This document shows, in pieces, positions 1 to 9,294 of a stretch of DNA of 52,176 nt. The position numbers and the translations under genes are program-made. How positions within the stretch are numbered: position 1 is the stretch's first letter; every line of letters begins with the position of its first letter. The notes below the pieces were generated by a model that was given only the letters and a program-made list of their open reading frames with translations, had not been told where the DNA came from and did not search any database. The stretch comes from an uncultured Alphaproteobacteria bacterium (GTDB taxonomy: Bacteria; Pseudomonadota; Alphaproteobacteria; Rhodobacterales; Rhodobacteraceae): positions 1 through 52,176 of the forward strand of contig CACESU010000012.1 of the NCBI GenBank assembly GCA_902562285.1. Reading direction: 5' to 3'.

Positions 1-1172
1 CTATCATTTATAGAAATACCTTCTTTATTTAACCTTCCAAAGAGTTCATTGATAACCCAATTTGCTGCTAATTTACCTGTTTCTTTTGTTGATACCTTTT
101 CAAAAAAATTAGCAGTGTTTTTTTCAGAAGTTAATACTTCAGCATCATAATCACCAATTCCATATTCTACAATAAATCTATTTTTTTTATCATCAGGTAA
201 TTCAGGAAGATTTTTTTTGATGTCATCTACCCAGTTTTGTTCAATAACTAATGGCGGAAGGTCTGGACAAGGGAAATATCTATAGTCATGTGCTTCCTCT
301 TTTGATCTCATTGATTTTGTTTTTCCAGCATCTGGATCATATAATCTAGTTTCTTGAATAATTTTACCACCATCTTCTAGAATTCCAACTTGACGCTTGG
401 CTTCATAGTCTATTGCTTGTTGAATAAAACGCATAGAATTCATATTCTTAATCTCGCACCTAGTTCCAAGAAATGAAAGGTCTTCTTTTCCCAAATATTT
501 TTCATAATTACCTTTTCTTAGAACAGAAACATTTATATCAGCTCTCAAGGATCCTTCTTGCATATTTCCATCACAAGTATCAAGATACTGTAGAATTTGC
601 CTTAATTTTTTTAAGTAAGAAATTGCCTCTTCTGAACTTCTAATATGTGGACGTGATACTATTTCCATTAGACCTACTCCTGTTCTATTTAAATCAATAA
701 AAGACAGATTTGGGTCCATGTCGTGGATGGATTTACCAGCGTCTTGTTCGACATGTATTCTTTCTATGCCAATATTTCTAATTTTGTCTTTAATATTTAT
801 AGTAATTTCGCCTTCTCCCACAAGAGGATGATAAAGTTGGCTTATTTGATATCCTTGGGGTAAATCAGGATAAAAATAATTCTTTCTGTCAAATTGGGAG
901 TAAAGATTTATTTTAGCTTTCAAACCAAGCCCAGTTTTTACTGCCTGCTCAATACAAAACATATTTAATACAGGTAACATTCCAGGCATTGCTGCATCAA
1001 CTATACTTACATTTGAATTTGGTTCACTACCAAAATTTGTTGAGGCAGAAGAAAATAGTTTTGCTTTTGATTTAATTTGAGCATGAACCTCCATGCCAAT
1101 AACTAATTCCCAACTATATTTATTTCCTTTGATAATTTGAGGTTTTGGTAATTTACAATCAAAATCTGTCAT
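1..1172 (-). CDS. gatB: Aspartyl/glutamyl-tRNA amidotransferase subunit B (partial, 3' end outside window)
   Basis: Subunit B of the GatCAB amidotransferase, which converts Glu-tRNA(Gln) and Asp-tRNA(Asn) to the amidated forms; it binds the tRNA and phosphorylates the misacylated residue. I translated 390 codons from the ATG at 1172 to the window edge. The reading has the GatB core, including [12 protein letters not shown] near residue 25, the family signature [12 protein letters not shown] and [12 protein letters not shown]. The family is about 480 residues, so most of the YqeY-like C-terminal tRNA-binding domain lies beyond the edge. It follows pepN on the same strand after 35 bases. gatC and gatA are not in the window. 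Confidence 0.96.
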   Translation of the reverse strand, partial: MTDFDCKLPKPQIIKGNKYSWELVIGMEVHAQIKSKAKLFSSASTNFGSEPNSNVSIVDAAMPGMLPVLNMFCIEQAVKTGLGLKAKINLYSQFDRKNYFYPDLPQGYQISQLYHPLVGEGEITINIKDKIRNIGIERIHVEQDAGKSIHDMDPNLSFIDLNRTGVGLMEIVSRPHIRSSEEAISYLKKLRQILQYLDTCDGNMQEGSLRADINVSVLRKGNYEKYLGKEDLSFLGTRCEIKNMNSMRFIQQAIDYEAKRQVGILEDGGKIIQETRLYDPDAGKTKSMRSKEEAHDYRYFPCPDLPPLVIEQNWVDDIKKNLPELPDDKKNRFIVEYGIGDYDAEVLTSEKNTANFFEKVSTKETGKLAANWVINELFGRLNKEGISIND

Positions 1173-1207
1173 AATAATAATTTTTATTTTTAGTAATTAA
1201 TTAACTA

Positions 1208-3775
1208 TTAAGTATTAAGTATCCTATCAGTTATATCTAAGGTATCTTTTGATAAATCCTTAGAATAACGAATATCCTTTAAAATATTTTTCATCAATAA
1301 TTTTCGTTTTGGTTCTATTCTATTCATAGTCTCAAATGCTGTAGACAATCTAGCTGCTATTTGTGGATTTAACTTATCAATTTTTTTTACCCACTTAGAA
1401 ACAATTTTGTAACCACTACCATCTTTTGAATGAAATGCTACATGGTTGTTAAAAGCAAACGAACCGATTAAACTTCTAAATCTATTGGGGTTTTTAAAAT
1501 TGAAATCTGGATGAATACTAAGTTTGTCAATTGTACAAAAAATATTTTTAGAGGGTGTGAATATTGCTTGTATGGAGAACCATTTATCAATTAATAAGGG
1601 ATTTTTTTTCCACTTCTCATAAAAAGAATGCAAGGCAATAATTGCATTTTCTGTCTTAACTAATAGTTTTAAAGAGTTAAGTATCTCAGTCATGTTAGTA
1701 GAGTTTTCAAATGCATTAATAAGAATATCTTTCTCTTGACCTGACAATATGATAAGTTCTAAATATCTATTTTTCAATAGTCTTAGACCTGTATTTTTAT
1801 TATTAAATTCGTCACCAATTTTTCCGATTTTATCATATAATTTTAAAAGTTTATTTTTAAAGCTAATAGCAATAATTTGATTTATCTGTTCTCTCGCCTC
1901 ATAAATATTTTCTGGGATTATGAAATTACAGGATTTTAGCAAATGATCCGAAATATCTTCTTCAGATGGTGGTGTTAATAGTTTTGCTAAAAAGCCAGGA
2001 TTAGAATGAAAACGTGATAGTAAATCATTTAAAATTTCAGCCAAATTAATCTCATAATTGGTACCATTTACTATATTCTCAGCTAAATTAAGATATATTT
2101 TTTGTGCAGAATCCCAAATACAAAACGAATTTGCATTACTCCTCATAATCCTTATGTGATCATCTAAAGAATGATTAATTTCTAATTTAATAGGTGCCGA
2201 AAAATCACTTAGGTAAACGGGAATTGGCTTTTTTTTAAATCCTGAAAATTTAAAATTTTGTTTTTTCTTATTAAGAATAAGTAGCTCATCTTTAGCAATC
2301 TTTAATCCATTATCATCGATAAATGATAAATTTATTGGTATGACCATGGATTTGGCTTTTACACTTTCATTTTGAGTAGGCATAAATTGTGTTAGCTCTA
2401 TAATAAAATCCCCTGAACTATATTTTTCTACTGCTTTTACAATTGGAGTACCAGATTGTATGTACCATAAAAAAAATTGTTTTAAATCTTTTCCTGTACT
2501 CTCTTCAAAAACTTCTATCCAATCTTCAACAGTAATTGCTTCCCCATCATGTTTATTAAAAAATAATTTAATTGCATCAAAATAGTCCTTTTCACCAATA
2601 ATCAAATTCAACATTCTAATTAGTTCAGCACCTTTTTCATAAACAGTAGCAGTATAAAAATTATTGATTTCTGAATATTTTTCTGGTCTTACTGAATGTC
2701 TTAATGGACCTGCATCTTCTCTAAATTGTCTACTACGCAATAATTTTACGTCATCAATTCTAACAATTTCCTTGTTTTGCATATCTGCTGAAAATTGCTG
2801 ATCTCTAAATACTGTCAATCCTTCTTTCAAACATAATTGAAACCAATCTCGGCAGGTTATGCGATTTCCAGTCCAATTATGAAAGTATTCATGAGCGATA
2901 ATTCTTTCTATCATTTCGAAATCCATATCAGTGGCAGTTTTTTTATTTGATAAAACATACTTTGAATTAAAAATATTCAGTCCTTTATTTTCCATAGCCC
3001 CCATATTAAAATCGTTTATAGCAACTACCATAAACCGTTCTAGATCATATTCTCTATTATAAATTTCTTCATCCCATTTCATGCATTTTTTTATAGAATT
3101 CATTGCATGTTCACACTTATCTTCATTTCCTTCTTCAACATAAATTTGTAAGAGTATTTTTTTGTTTGTCATCGAGACAAATTCATCCTCAATTACCTTT
3201 AAATTTCCTGCAACTAGAGCAAATAAATAAGATGGTTTTGGCCATGGGTCATTCCATTCTGCCCAACCTTGGCCCTGACTAATCAGATTACCGTTTGATA
3301 ACAAAAATTTATAATTTCCTTCAATTCTAACATTAAATTTTGTCATTACATCGGGCCTATCTAGAAAGTAGGTTATCTTTCTAAAGCCTTCTGGTTCACA
3401 TTGGGTGCAATAAATTCCTTCTGATAAGTAAAGACCTTCAAGAGCAGTATTATCTTTAGGGTTAATCTCTGTAATACAATTTAATTTAAATTCAGAGTTT
3501 ATTATTTTATTAGATAGAATTTCTAACTTATCTTCTCGTAATTTATAACTATTTCTGTCTAATTTAATGCCGTCTATAGCTAGAGAAATTAATTTTAAAT
3601 TTTTTCCATCTAATATAAGAGATGAATCAATATTAGGATTTTTTTTAATAAATTTAAATTTTATTTCTGAAGAGACAATTGTTTTTTCAGGATCAAGCTT
3701 GAAGCATAAATCTATATTGATGACCTTAAATTCGGGTTTTTTATAATCTGATAAAAAGATTTCTTGAGGGTTCAT
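1208..3775 (-). CDS. pepN: Aminopeptidase N (M1 family zinc metallopeptidase)
   Basis: Cytoplasmic zinc aminopeptidase that removes N-terminal residues from peptides. The 855 residues are close to the roughly 870 of E. coli PepN. The substrate-anchoring GAMEN motif is at 259-263, the zinc motif HEYFH at 295-299, and the third zinc ligand is E318 in KEGLT. The remainder matches the Ig-like and helical C-terminal domains of PepN-type enzymes. It starts with ATG, is transcribed toward gatB, and is divergent from the hydrolase gene at 3859 across an 83-base gap. No signal peptide is seen. Confidence 0.96.
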   Translation of the reverse strand: MNPQEIFLSDYKKPEFKVINIDLCFKLDPEKTIVSSEIKFKFIKKNPNIDSSLILDGKNLKLISLAIDGIKLDRNSYKLREDKLEILSNKIINSEFKLNCITEINPKDNTALEGLYLSEGIYCTQCEPEGFRKITYFLDRPDVMTKFNVRIEGNYKFLLSNGNLISQGQGWAEWNDPWPKPSYLFALVAGNLKVIEDEFVSMTNKKILLQIYVEEGNEDKCEHAMNSIKKCMKWDEEIYNREYDLERFMVVAINDFNMGAMENKGLNIFNSKYVLSNKKTATDMDFEMIERIIAHEYFHNWTGNRITCRDWFQLCLKEGLTVFRDQQFSADMQNKEIVRIDDVKLLRSRQFREDAGPLRHSVRPEKYSEINNFYTATVYEKGAELIRMLNLIIGEKDYFDAIKLFFNKHDGEAITVEDWIEVFEESTGKDLKQFFLWYIQSGTPIVKAVEKYSSGDFIIELTQFMPTQNESVKAKSMVIPINLSFIDDNGLKIAKDELLILNKKKQNFKFSGFKKKPIPVYLSDFSAPIKLEINHSLDDHIRIMRSNANSFCIWDSAQKIYLNLAENIVNGTNYEINLAEILNDLLSRFHSNPGFLAKLLTPPSEEDISDHLLKSCNFIIPENIYEAREQINQIIAISFKNKLLKLYDKIGKIGDEFNNKNTGLRLLKNRYLELIILSGQEKDILINAFENSTNMTEILNSLKLLVKTENAIIALHSFYEKWKKNPLLIDKWFSIQAIFTPSKNIFCTIDKLSIHPDFNFKNPNRFRSLIGSFAFNNHVAFHSKDGSGYKIVSKWVKKIDKLNPQIAARLSTAFETMNRIEPKRKLLMKNILKDIRYSKDLSKDTLDITDRILNT

Positions 3776-3858
3776 TTTTGACCTTTACTTTAAAAAAATA
3801 TTTATTTTAATTAGATATAACATCAGATAATTTTTTAAAAGAGGTAGAATATAAAGTT

Positions 3859-4605
3859 GTGTCAAAACCAATCGTAGGCATTATAGGAAATAGTTACAAA
3901 ATTGATAACAAATATCCAGCACAAGGTTCGGGAACAATCAATATAGAGGCTATTGCTGAAGTTTCGGAAGCCTTGCCAGTCATTATTCCCAGTTTGCCTA
4001 ATTACTTTACTATTAATGAATTACTTAGTTCTTTTGATGGTTTTCTGTTTACTGGAGGAAGACCTAATGTACATCCATCATATTATGGAGAAAAAGCAAC
4101 GGAAGCGCATGGTGTTTTTGATATAGACAGAGATGAATTAGTTTTACCACTTATAAAAGCTTGTGAAAAAATAGGTAAACCAATTCTAGGTTTATGTAGA
4201 GGGTTTCAAGAATTCAATGTTGCGTTTGGTGGAACACTGCATCCAGAAATAAGAGAGCTACCCGGTAGAATGAACCATAGGATGCCTCCAGATGGTACTT
4301 TGGAAGAACAATTTGCTATTAGACATGAAGTAAAAATTATCAAAAATAGTGTTTTTGAAGATATTTTTGGTTCAAATAAAGTAATGGTTAATTCTCTTCA
4401 TGGACAAGGAATTAAAGAACCTGGCACCAGAGTGATCATAGATGGTTATGCTAATGATGGCACACCTGAAGCTTTATCTATAAAAGATTCCATTGGTTTT
4501 TGTTTAGCAGTTCAATGGCATCCAGAGTGGAATGCATCCTATGATAATGTTTCAAAACCTTTATTTCAAAATTTTGGAAAGAACCTTAGATTACCATCTA
4601 ATTGA
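3859..4605 (+). CDS. Class I glutamine amidotransferase-like hydrolase (peptidase C26, PuuD-like)
   Basis: A member of the gamma-glutamyl-GABA hydrolase family, which cleaves gamma-glutamyl amide bonds in the cytoplasm. The catalytic triad is visible: the nucleophile C113 in GLCRGFQEFN, and H221 with E223 in QWHPEWN. Length (248 residues) fits a stand-alone C26 domain. The start is GTG with a purine-rich AGAGGT about 12 bases upstream. Its 3' end overlaps the convergent gene at 4591 by 15 bases. The genes of the putrescine pathway are not nearby, so the substrate is open; glutamine or another gamma-glutamyl compound is possible. Confidence 0.82.
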   Translation: MSKPIVGIIGNSYKIDNKYPAQGSGTINIEAIAEVSEALPVIIPSLPNYFTINELLSSFDGFLFTGGRPNVHPSYYGEKATEAHGVFDIDRDELVLPLIKACEKIGKPILGLCRGFQEFNVAFGGTLHPEIRELPGRMNHRMPPDGTLEEQFAIRHEVKIIKNSVFEDIFGSNKVMVNSLHGQGIKEPGTRVIIDGYANDGTPEALSIKDSIGFCLAVQWHPEWNASYDNVSKPLFQNFGKNLRLPSN

Positions 4606-5547
4606 TGCTGGAATAAATTCATAGGATTTTTCATGCGCAATTATATGTCCTACTCCCGGGAAGGGGAAATGATACCCTAAATAAGCAATTTTCTCTTCAG
4701 TAAGTAAGTCTAAAATTTCATTTCTTGTTTTTTTTGCTTTAACCGGATCCATATCAGTATCTGGAATAAAATCTGGATTTTTTAAACTTGTGTAAGTATT
4801 TCTAAAAACATCTCCTCCTATTATTAATTTTGCTCCTTCACTCTCAACAAGTATACTTGAGTGACCAGGGCTATGTCCTGATGTATCAAAAGCTGTAATA
4901 CCAGGAAGAATTGATTTTTCATTTGTAAATAGTGAAATTTCAGGTATTGCGTTTAGTGAGTTTTGTGCCCACAAAACCATTTGTATAAATGTTTCTTCTA
5001 CTTCGTTTACTCTATCCTTTTTTGTCCACCAATTATATTCTTTTTCAGAAATAATAAATTTAGCATCAGGAAAAATAGTCTCATCAAAATCATCCCTTAT
5101 CCCCAAAATATGATCAGGATGCGCGTGGGTTAAAAAAACATGTGTTATACTATCTGGATCTATATTGGCTTTAGATAAATTATCAAAGAGTTTTCCAGTA
5201 CTTCCTATAAAACGTGATCCAGAACCAACATCAATTATTAATTTATTTTCTCCAACTTCAATTACTGCAAGATTAGTATTCATATATATATGGTCATCCG
5301 GCATATAATATTTTCTTAGGTGCTTTTTTAAACTTTCCTCTGTACTATTTATATCAATTGAAGATATTGGAAGTTGAAATCCTCCATCTGAAACTACAGT
5401 TATCTTAATATTTCCAATTGTAAATTTAAAATAATCTAGGTGATGAGTATTACCATTAGTATTCAACCCTCCAAATATAGGTGTTGAAATAGCTACTATT
5501 CCTGTACAATTTATGTAATTTAGAAGTTTTCTTCTAGAAAGAAACAT
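4591..5547 (-). CDS. Metallo-beta-lactamase-fold hydrolase with Tat-type signal
   Basis: A predicted exported metal-dependent hydrolase of the MBL superfamily, the group that contains lactonases and other ester or thioester hydrolases. The N-terminus SRRKLLN followed by a hydrophobic stretch to about residue 27 resembles a twin-arginine signal. The metal-binding HAHPDH is at 141-146; a later His in SGHSPGHS, the Asp in GGDVF and a His near 295 complete the usual set. Length is 318 residues. The insertion-free core and the signal resemble periplasmic lactonase-like proteins, but the substrate cannot be told. Neighbours give no pathway. Confidence 0.8.
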   Translation of the reverse strand: MFLSRRKLLNYINCTGIVAISTPIFGGLNTNGNTHHLDYFKFTIGNIKITVVSDGGFQLPISSIDINSTEESLKKHLRKYYMPDDHIYMNTNLAVIEVGENKLIIDVGSGSRFIGSTGKLFDNLSKANIDPDSITHVFLTHAHPDHILGIRDDFDETIFPDAKFIISEKEYNWWTKKDRVNEVEETFIQMVLWAQNSLNAIPEISLFTNEKSILPGITAFDTSGHSPGHSSILVESEGAKLIIGGDVFRNTYTSLKNPDFIPDTDMDPVKAKKTRNEILDLLTEEKIAYLGYHFPFPGVGHIIAHEKSYEFIPASIRW

Positions 5548-5638
5548 GATTTTACATTACTTAAGTTTAGTTTTAATTTATATAATCTTATTAAAATTAA
5601 CAAATTTTGCAATATACTTTAACTCTCAAGGCTCAATT

Positions 5639-6679
5639 ATGAATATTTCAAGACTTCTATCGGTGGCACCTATGATGGAAAGAACAGATAGACATTGTAG
5701 ATATTTTTTTAGGTTACTATCCCGGCAAACTTTATTATATTCCGAAATGATTAATGCCAACGCAATTACTAAAGGAAATAAGACAAGATTACTTAATTTC
5801 TCTGAAATAGAGCATCCTTTAGCACTACAAATAGGAGGAAGTGATCCTAAATTGCTAGCGGAGGCTACGAAAATTGGGGTTGATTGGGGATATGACGAAA
5901 TCAACTTAAATGTAGGTTGTCCTTCCTCTAGAGTGAGTTCAGGTGATTTTGGCGCAGTTTTGATGAAAAGAAAAGATCATGTTGCAAAATGTGTTGATGC
6001 TATGGCGCAATTTTCTTCTAATGTTCCAATAAGTGTAAAATGTAGAATAGCAGTTGATGATCAAGATCCCGAGGAAATTCTTCCTAGTTTTATAAAAACT
6101 ATTTCAAACTCAGGTGTATCTATTTTTATTATTCATGCTAGAAAGGCAATTCTAAGTGGGTTAAGTCCTAAAGATAATAGAAAGATTCCTCCAATTGATT
6201 ATAATTTGGTCAAAAAAATTAAGGCACAATTTCCAAAACTAGAAATTTGTTTAAACGGAGAGATAAAAGATTTAAGTTCGGTCATGAATTTTATAAGTGA
6301 TGGCATTGATGGCTGTATGATAGGGAGAGAAGTTTACAAGAACCCTAGTAAAATTCTTGAAAATGCTGATGAGAAAATTTTTAACAAAATGGACCTATCT
6401 GGAAAATCAAAAAAACGAAGATTGTATGAGGCACTTTTAAAAATGATTCCATATTTGGAATGTCATCTTCTAGAGGGTGGTAAAGCTTCTAGTGTGCTAA
6501 GGCATCTCATTAATTCAGTTTCTGGATTGGAAGGGGCAAAATTATTTCGATCAACTCTTTCAGAAAATATGAATAAAAAAAATCAACCAGAGATATTCGA
6601 AAAAGCATTAAAATTAGTCAATTTTTCAGATAAAAAAATAGATGTAGAAGGTACCCAGTTTGAATCAGGATTGGTCTAA
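5639..6679 (+). CDS. dusA: tRNA-dihydrouridine(20/20a) synthase DusA
   Basis: FMN-dependent reductase that makes dihydrouridine at positions 20/20a in the D-loop of tRNAs. I start it at the ATG at 5639, giving 346 residues, the usual DusA length and the usual N-terminus (MNISRLLSVAPMMERTDRHC). An in-frame ATG at 5546 would add 31 hydrophobic residues with no homology and would overlap the divergent start. C94 in NVGCPSSRV is the catalytic acid, and IHARKAILSGLSPKDNR is the DusA-type phosphate and tRNA contact region. The stop overlaps the next gene by 20 bases. Confidence 0.95.
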   Translation: MNISRLLSVAPMMERTDRHCRYFFRLLSRQTLLYSEMINANAITKGNKTRLLNFSEIEHPLALQIGGSDPKLLAEATKIGVDWGYDEINLNVGCPSSRVSSGDFGAVLMKRKDHVAKCVDAMAQFSSNVPISVKCRIAVDDQDPEEILPSFIKTISNSGVSIFIIHARKAILSGLSPKDNRKIPPIDYNLVKKIKAQFPKLEICLNGEIKDLSSVMNFISDGIDGCMIGREVYKNPSKILENADEKIFNKMDLSGKSKKRRLYEALLKMIPYLECHLLEGGKASSVLRHLINSVSGLEGAKLFRSTLSENMNKKNQPEIFEKALKLVNFSDKKIDVEGTQFESGLV

Positions 6680-7493
6680 TTTAAAAAAAAATGGCTGGAT
6701 TTTTTTAAATGCTGACCATATACATTATGAATGGATAGTTGAAGCAAAAAAACAATTACAAACTAAATTTCATCAAAAATTATTTGATCGTAAAGATTTA
6801 AGATGTGGTTCTACATGGTTTGTTGGAACAAATTTTTTAGATAATAGTTCCAATGGTAATATTGGAACAAAATTAATGAGTAGAAAAATTTTTAACAACA
6901 TTTCAAAAAAATTTGGAAACAATATTAAATATTGGGATAAAGGTCAGGTTTCAATTTGTTGGCCAGGTTATCCTAGAAAAGACGATAAAGAAACAATTAA
7001 ATCTTTTAATTTTCGAATTAAAAGGTTTGCGTCGCACATTGATGGTATAATCCCTTTTGGCAAAAAAAAACGAAGATTTGCAAAAGAATTTCATGCATTT
7101 ATTCTAGGGTTTCCATTACAAAATAATTGTTTGGAAAGTGCTCCATTAGTTTTATGGGAGGGGTCTCACAAAATTTTTAGAAACTTTTTTAAAGAAATTT
7201 ATGAAGGTATTACTTCTGATAAGATATCTAGTATTGATATTACAGAGTTATATAGTGAATGTAGAAAAAAAGTTTTTAAAAATTGTGAAGTGAAAAAAAT
7301 TACTCCTCAATTCAAACAGCCCTATTTATTAGATAGACATGTACTTCATGGTATCGATGCATGGCCAGAAAAAAAAAATGTAAAATATAATCTCAAAAAT
7401 AATATGTTATCAAACAACTTATCTGATAGTAGGATTGTTATATATTTTAGACCAGTTTTTATTAATCCTAATGATTGGATTAATTTGGAATAG
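6660..7493 (+). CDS. Fe(II)/2-oxoglutarate dioxygenase-like protein (PhyH-like)
   Basis: Predicted non-haem iron oxygenase. The 277 residues show the facial-triad pattern: H126-x-D128 in SHIDG, a distal His (H230 in DRHVLHGIDAW), and Arg residues for 2-oxoglutarate in DSRIVIYFRP (258 and 264). WEGSH at 166-170 resembles the GSH element of phytanoyl-CoA dioxygenases. The start is TTG at 6660, inside dusA, with no in-frame ATG near it, so translation is probably coupled to dusA. I do not recognise the substrate. The protein is rich in Lys and aromatics, which could suit a nucleic acid or polar substrate, but that is a guess. Confidence 0.68.
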   Translation: MNQDWSNLKKNGWIFLNADHIHYEWIVEAKKQLQTKFHQKLFDRKDLRCGSTWFVGTNFLDNSSNGNIGTKLMSRKIFNNISKKFGNNIKYWDKGQVSICWPGYPRKDDKETIKSFNFRIKRFASHIDGIIPFGKKKRRFAKEFHAFILGFPLQNNCLESAPLVLWEGSHKIFRNFFKEIYEGITSDKISSIDITELYSECRKKVFKNCEVKKITPQFKQPYLLDRHVLHGIDAWPEKKNVKYNLKNNMLSNNLSDSRIVIYFRPVFINPNDWINLE

Positions 7494-7498
7494 AAAAA

Positions 7499-7972
7499 TT
7501 ATGAATTTTTTAATCTATCAAGTAATCCTTGTAATATATAACAGGCTGCAATTTTATCAATAATTTTAGTTCGAGATTTTCTTGAAATATCTGAAGATAT
7601 AAGACTTTTTTCTGCTGCCAAAGTCGATAATCTCTCATCCCATAGACATATAAAATGATTTGTTATTTGTGACAGTTTTGTAGCAAAGGATCTAGTAGAT
7701 TGGCATCTTGGTCCTTCAGTTCCATTCATATTTATTGGCAAACCTAAAATTATACCAACAAATGCATACTTTTTTTCTAATTCTTTAATTTTTTCAAGAT
7801 CATCCAAAAATTTTTTTCTTTTAATTACAGTTACAGGAGTAGCGATTGTCCTCGTAATGTCTGACACTGCTACACCTATAGTTTTAGTTCCTAAATCAAA
7901 ACCGATAAGAGGACCATTTGTGTTAATATACTCTTCAAATTTTTCTGCGCTTTGTGTAACTAAATTATTCAT
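7499..7972 (-). CDS. ruvX: Putative pre-16S rRNA nuclease / Holliday junction resolvase-like YqgF (RuvX)
   Basis: RNase H-fold nuclease of the YqgF/RuvX family, implicated in maturing the 5' end of 16S rRNA and earlier proposed as a resolvase. In 157 residues the fold motifs appear in order: GFDLGTKTIGVAVSD near 24-38 with the first acidic residue D26, GLPINMNGTEGPR, WDERLSTLAAE, and DKIAACYILQ with the last Asp. It lies 6 bases downstream of ccmI on the same strand and converges on the dioxygenase-like gene with a 5-base gap. Confidence 0.93.
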   Translation of the reverse strand: MNNLVTQSAEKFEEYINTNGPLIGFDLGTKTIGVAVSDITRTIATPVTVIKRKKFLDDLEKIKELEKKYAFVGIILGLPINMNGTEGPRCQSTRSFATKLSQITNHFICLWDERLSTLAAEKSLISSDISRKSRTKIIDKIAACYILQGLLDRLKNS

Positions 7973-7978
7973 AACTAT

Positions 7979-9148
7979 TCAATTAATAAAACTTTTAACC
8001 AGATTTTCTAACTTTAAAATTAAATCAGCACTATTCCGGAAGATATCTTTAGACTCAGTAAATCTTTCAAGGGCTAATTCATTTTCACCTAAAACTAAGT
8101 AAGATCTAATGAGTTTAAACCACTCTTCAAAAGTACCACCTTCACTTTTAATGCGCTCGTTTAAATTTGATACCATATCATAAATCATATCTTTTTCATC
8201 TTCAGTCATTTCAATATTATTTTGAGTTTTTATTAAATTTTCTAACCTAACAATATCTTGTTTTATTAATTGTGACCAAGGACTTTCTTGAGTTTCTTCC
8301 TTTAACAAATTCTTCCAGATTTTATAACCCTCCTCTAATTTATTTTTTTGTAACTTAAGAAGTCCATAATAATATCTAGCTCTTTTGTCAGAGCCGTCTA
8401 AGTGAAGTGATTTTACTAAATTATTTTCCGCTTCTATTGAAATATAACCATCAGTTGCTGCTATCATTAATTCAGATAGTTTACTATAATCTGATGCACT
8501 AACAGTAGGATTTATGTTTTGGATAATATGTTCCATTGCATAATATGCAGTTTTGAAATCCCCAAGTCTAGCTGAATTTTCTACTAGTAAATTATATCCC
8601 TTTGAATCATTTGGACGATTTTTTAATATTTCCTTAAGCTTATTTACAAGTTCTCTCAATTGATCATTTTTAAGAAAATTGGTATCTTTATTTTCAATTA
8701 GATTTTCAGCATTTATTTGATTTAGTCGGGTTTGATTAAGATTATCTTCAATTAAATTGATATCACTAAAGGGATTATCTTCTAACTTATAGTTACCTAT
8801 TTGCAAATAAATCAAACCTGTGACCGTCGAAATCAGAAGAAAGGATATGAAAAAAAATATTTTATTAAAAAGGATCGGTGAAGTTGACTTACTTGATTTT
8901 TTTTCCTCGCTATAACTAAGTTCTTTTAAAATTCTTTTTTCAATTTCAAATTTGGTTGAAATATATTCACTTTCATCAATCTCATTTTTTTCAAATTCAA
9001 GAACAAGATTATTCAATTGTAATTTGAGCTCGATAAGCAAAGGATTTTTTTTACTAATAATATTTTTTTTAATTAAGAAACTATTTTTTAAGAAAATAAA
9101 TATTAAAATAATTGATATGGAAATAATGAATAAATAAAAGAATAGCAT
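7979..9148 (-). CDS. ccmI: Cytochrome c biogenesis protein CcmI-like (TPR)
   Basis: Membrane chaperone that delivers apocytochrome c to the haem ligation complex. The 389 residues show two membrane segments (about 1-20 and 94-117) separated by a basic, coiled cytoplasmic stretch with LNNLVLEFEKNEIDESEY, the typical CcmI N-terminal module. The remainder is helical with TPR character in the periplasm. It stands apart from other ccm genes here. It is divergent from soxB with 146 bases between. TPR proteins diverge quickly, so CcmI is assigned mainly on the two-helix plus TPR layout and the N-terminal motif. Confidence 0.8.
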   Translation of the reverse strand: MLFFYLFIISISIILIFIFLKNSFLIKKNIISKKNPLLIELKLQLNNLVLEFEKNEIDESEYISTKFEIEKRILKELSYSEEKKSSKSTSPILFNKIFFFISFLLISTVTGLIYLQIGNYKLEDNPFSDINLIEDNLNQTRLNQINAENLIENKDTNFLKNDQLRELVNKLKEILKNRPNDSKGYNLLVENSARLGDFKTAYYAMEHIIQNINPTVSASDYSKLSELMIAATDGYISIEAENNLVKSLHLDGSDKRARYYYGLLKLQKNKLEEGYKIWKNLLKEETQESPWSQLIKQDIVRLENLIKTQNNIEMTEDEKDMIYDMVSNLNERIKSEGGTFEEWFKLIRSYLVLGENELALERFTESKDIFRNSADLILKLENLVKSFIN

Positions 9149-9294
9149 ATTAATTCTATTATATAATCAAAGGATATGCTTCAATAAAAAACTTATAAAA
9201 TTTTTCTATTGAATTAAATTGATATATGTAAAATAGTGTCCATTTGAAACAACTCTTACAATCAAAAAAAAAAACTTAGGTAATACTACTCATT

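Noticed and set aside
5546-5638. N-terminal extension of dusA by 31 hydrophobic residues from the ATG at 5546
   Set aside because: DusA proteins start at the ATG at 5639; the extension has no homology and overlaps the divergent start codon.
9149-9294. Possible glycine riboswitch before the sarcosine oxidase operon
   Set aside because: The conserved glycine aptamer cores are not present in the 146 bases; only AT-rich sequence and poly-A are seen.
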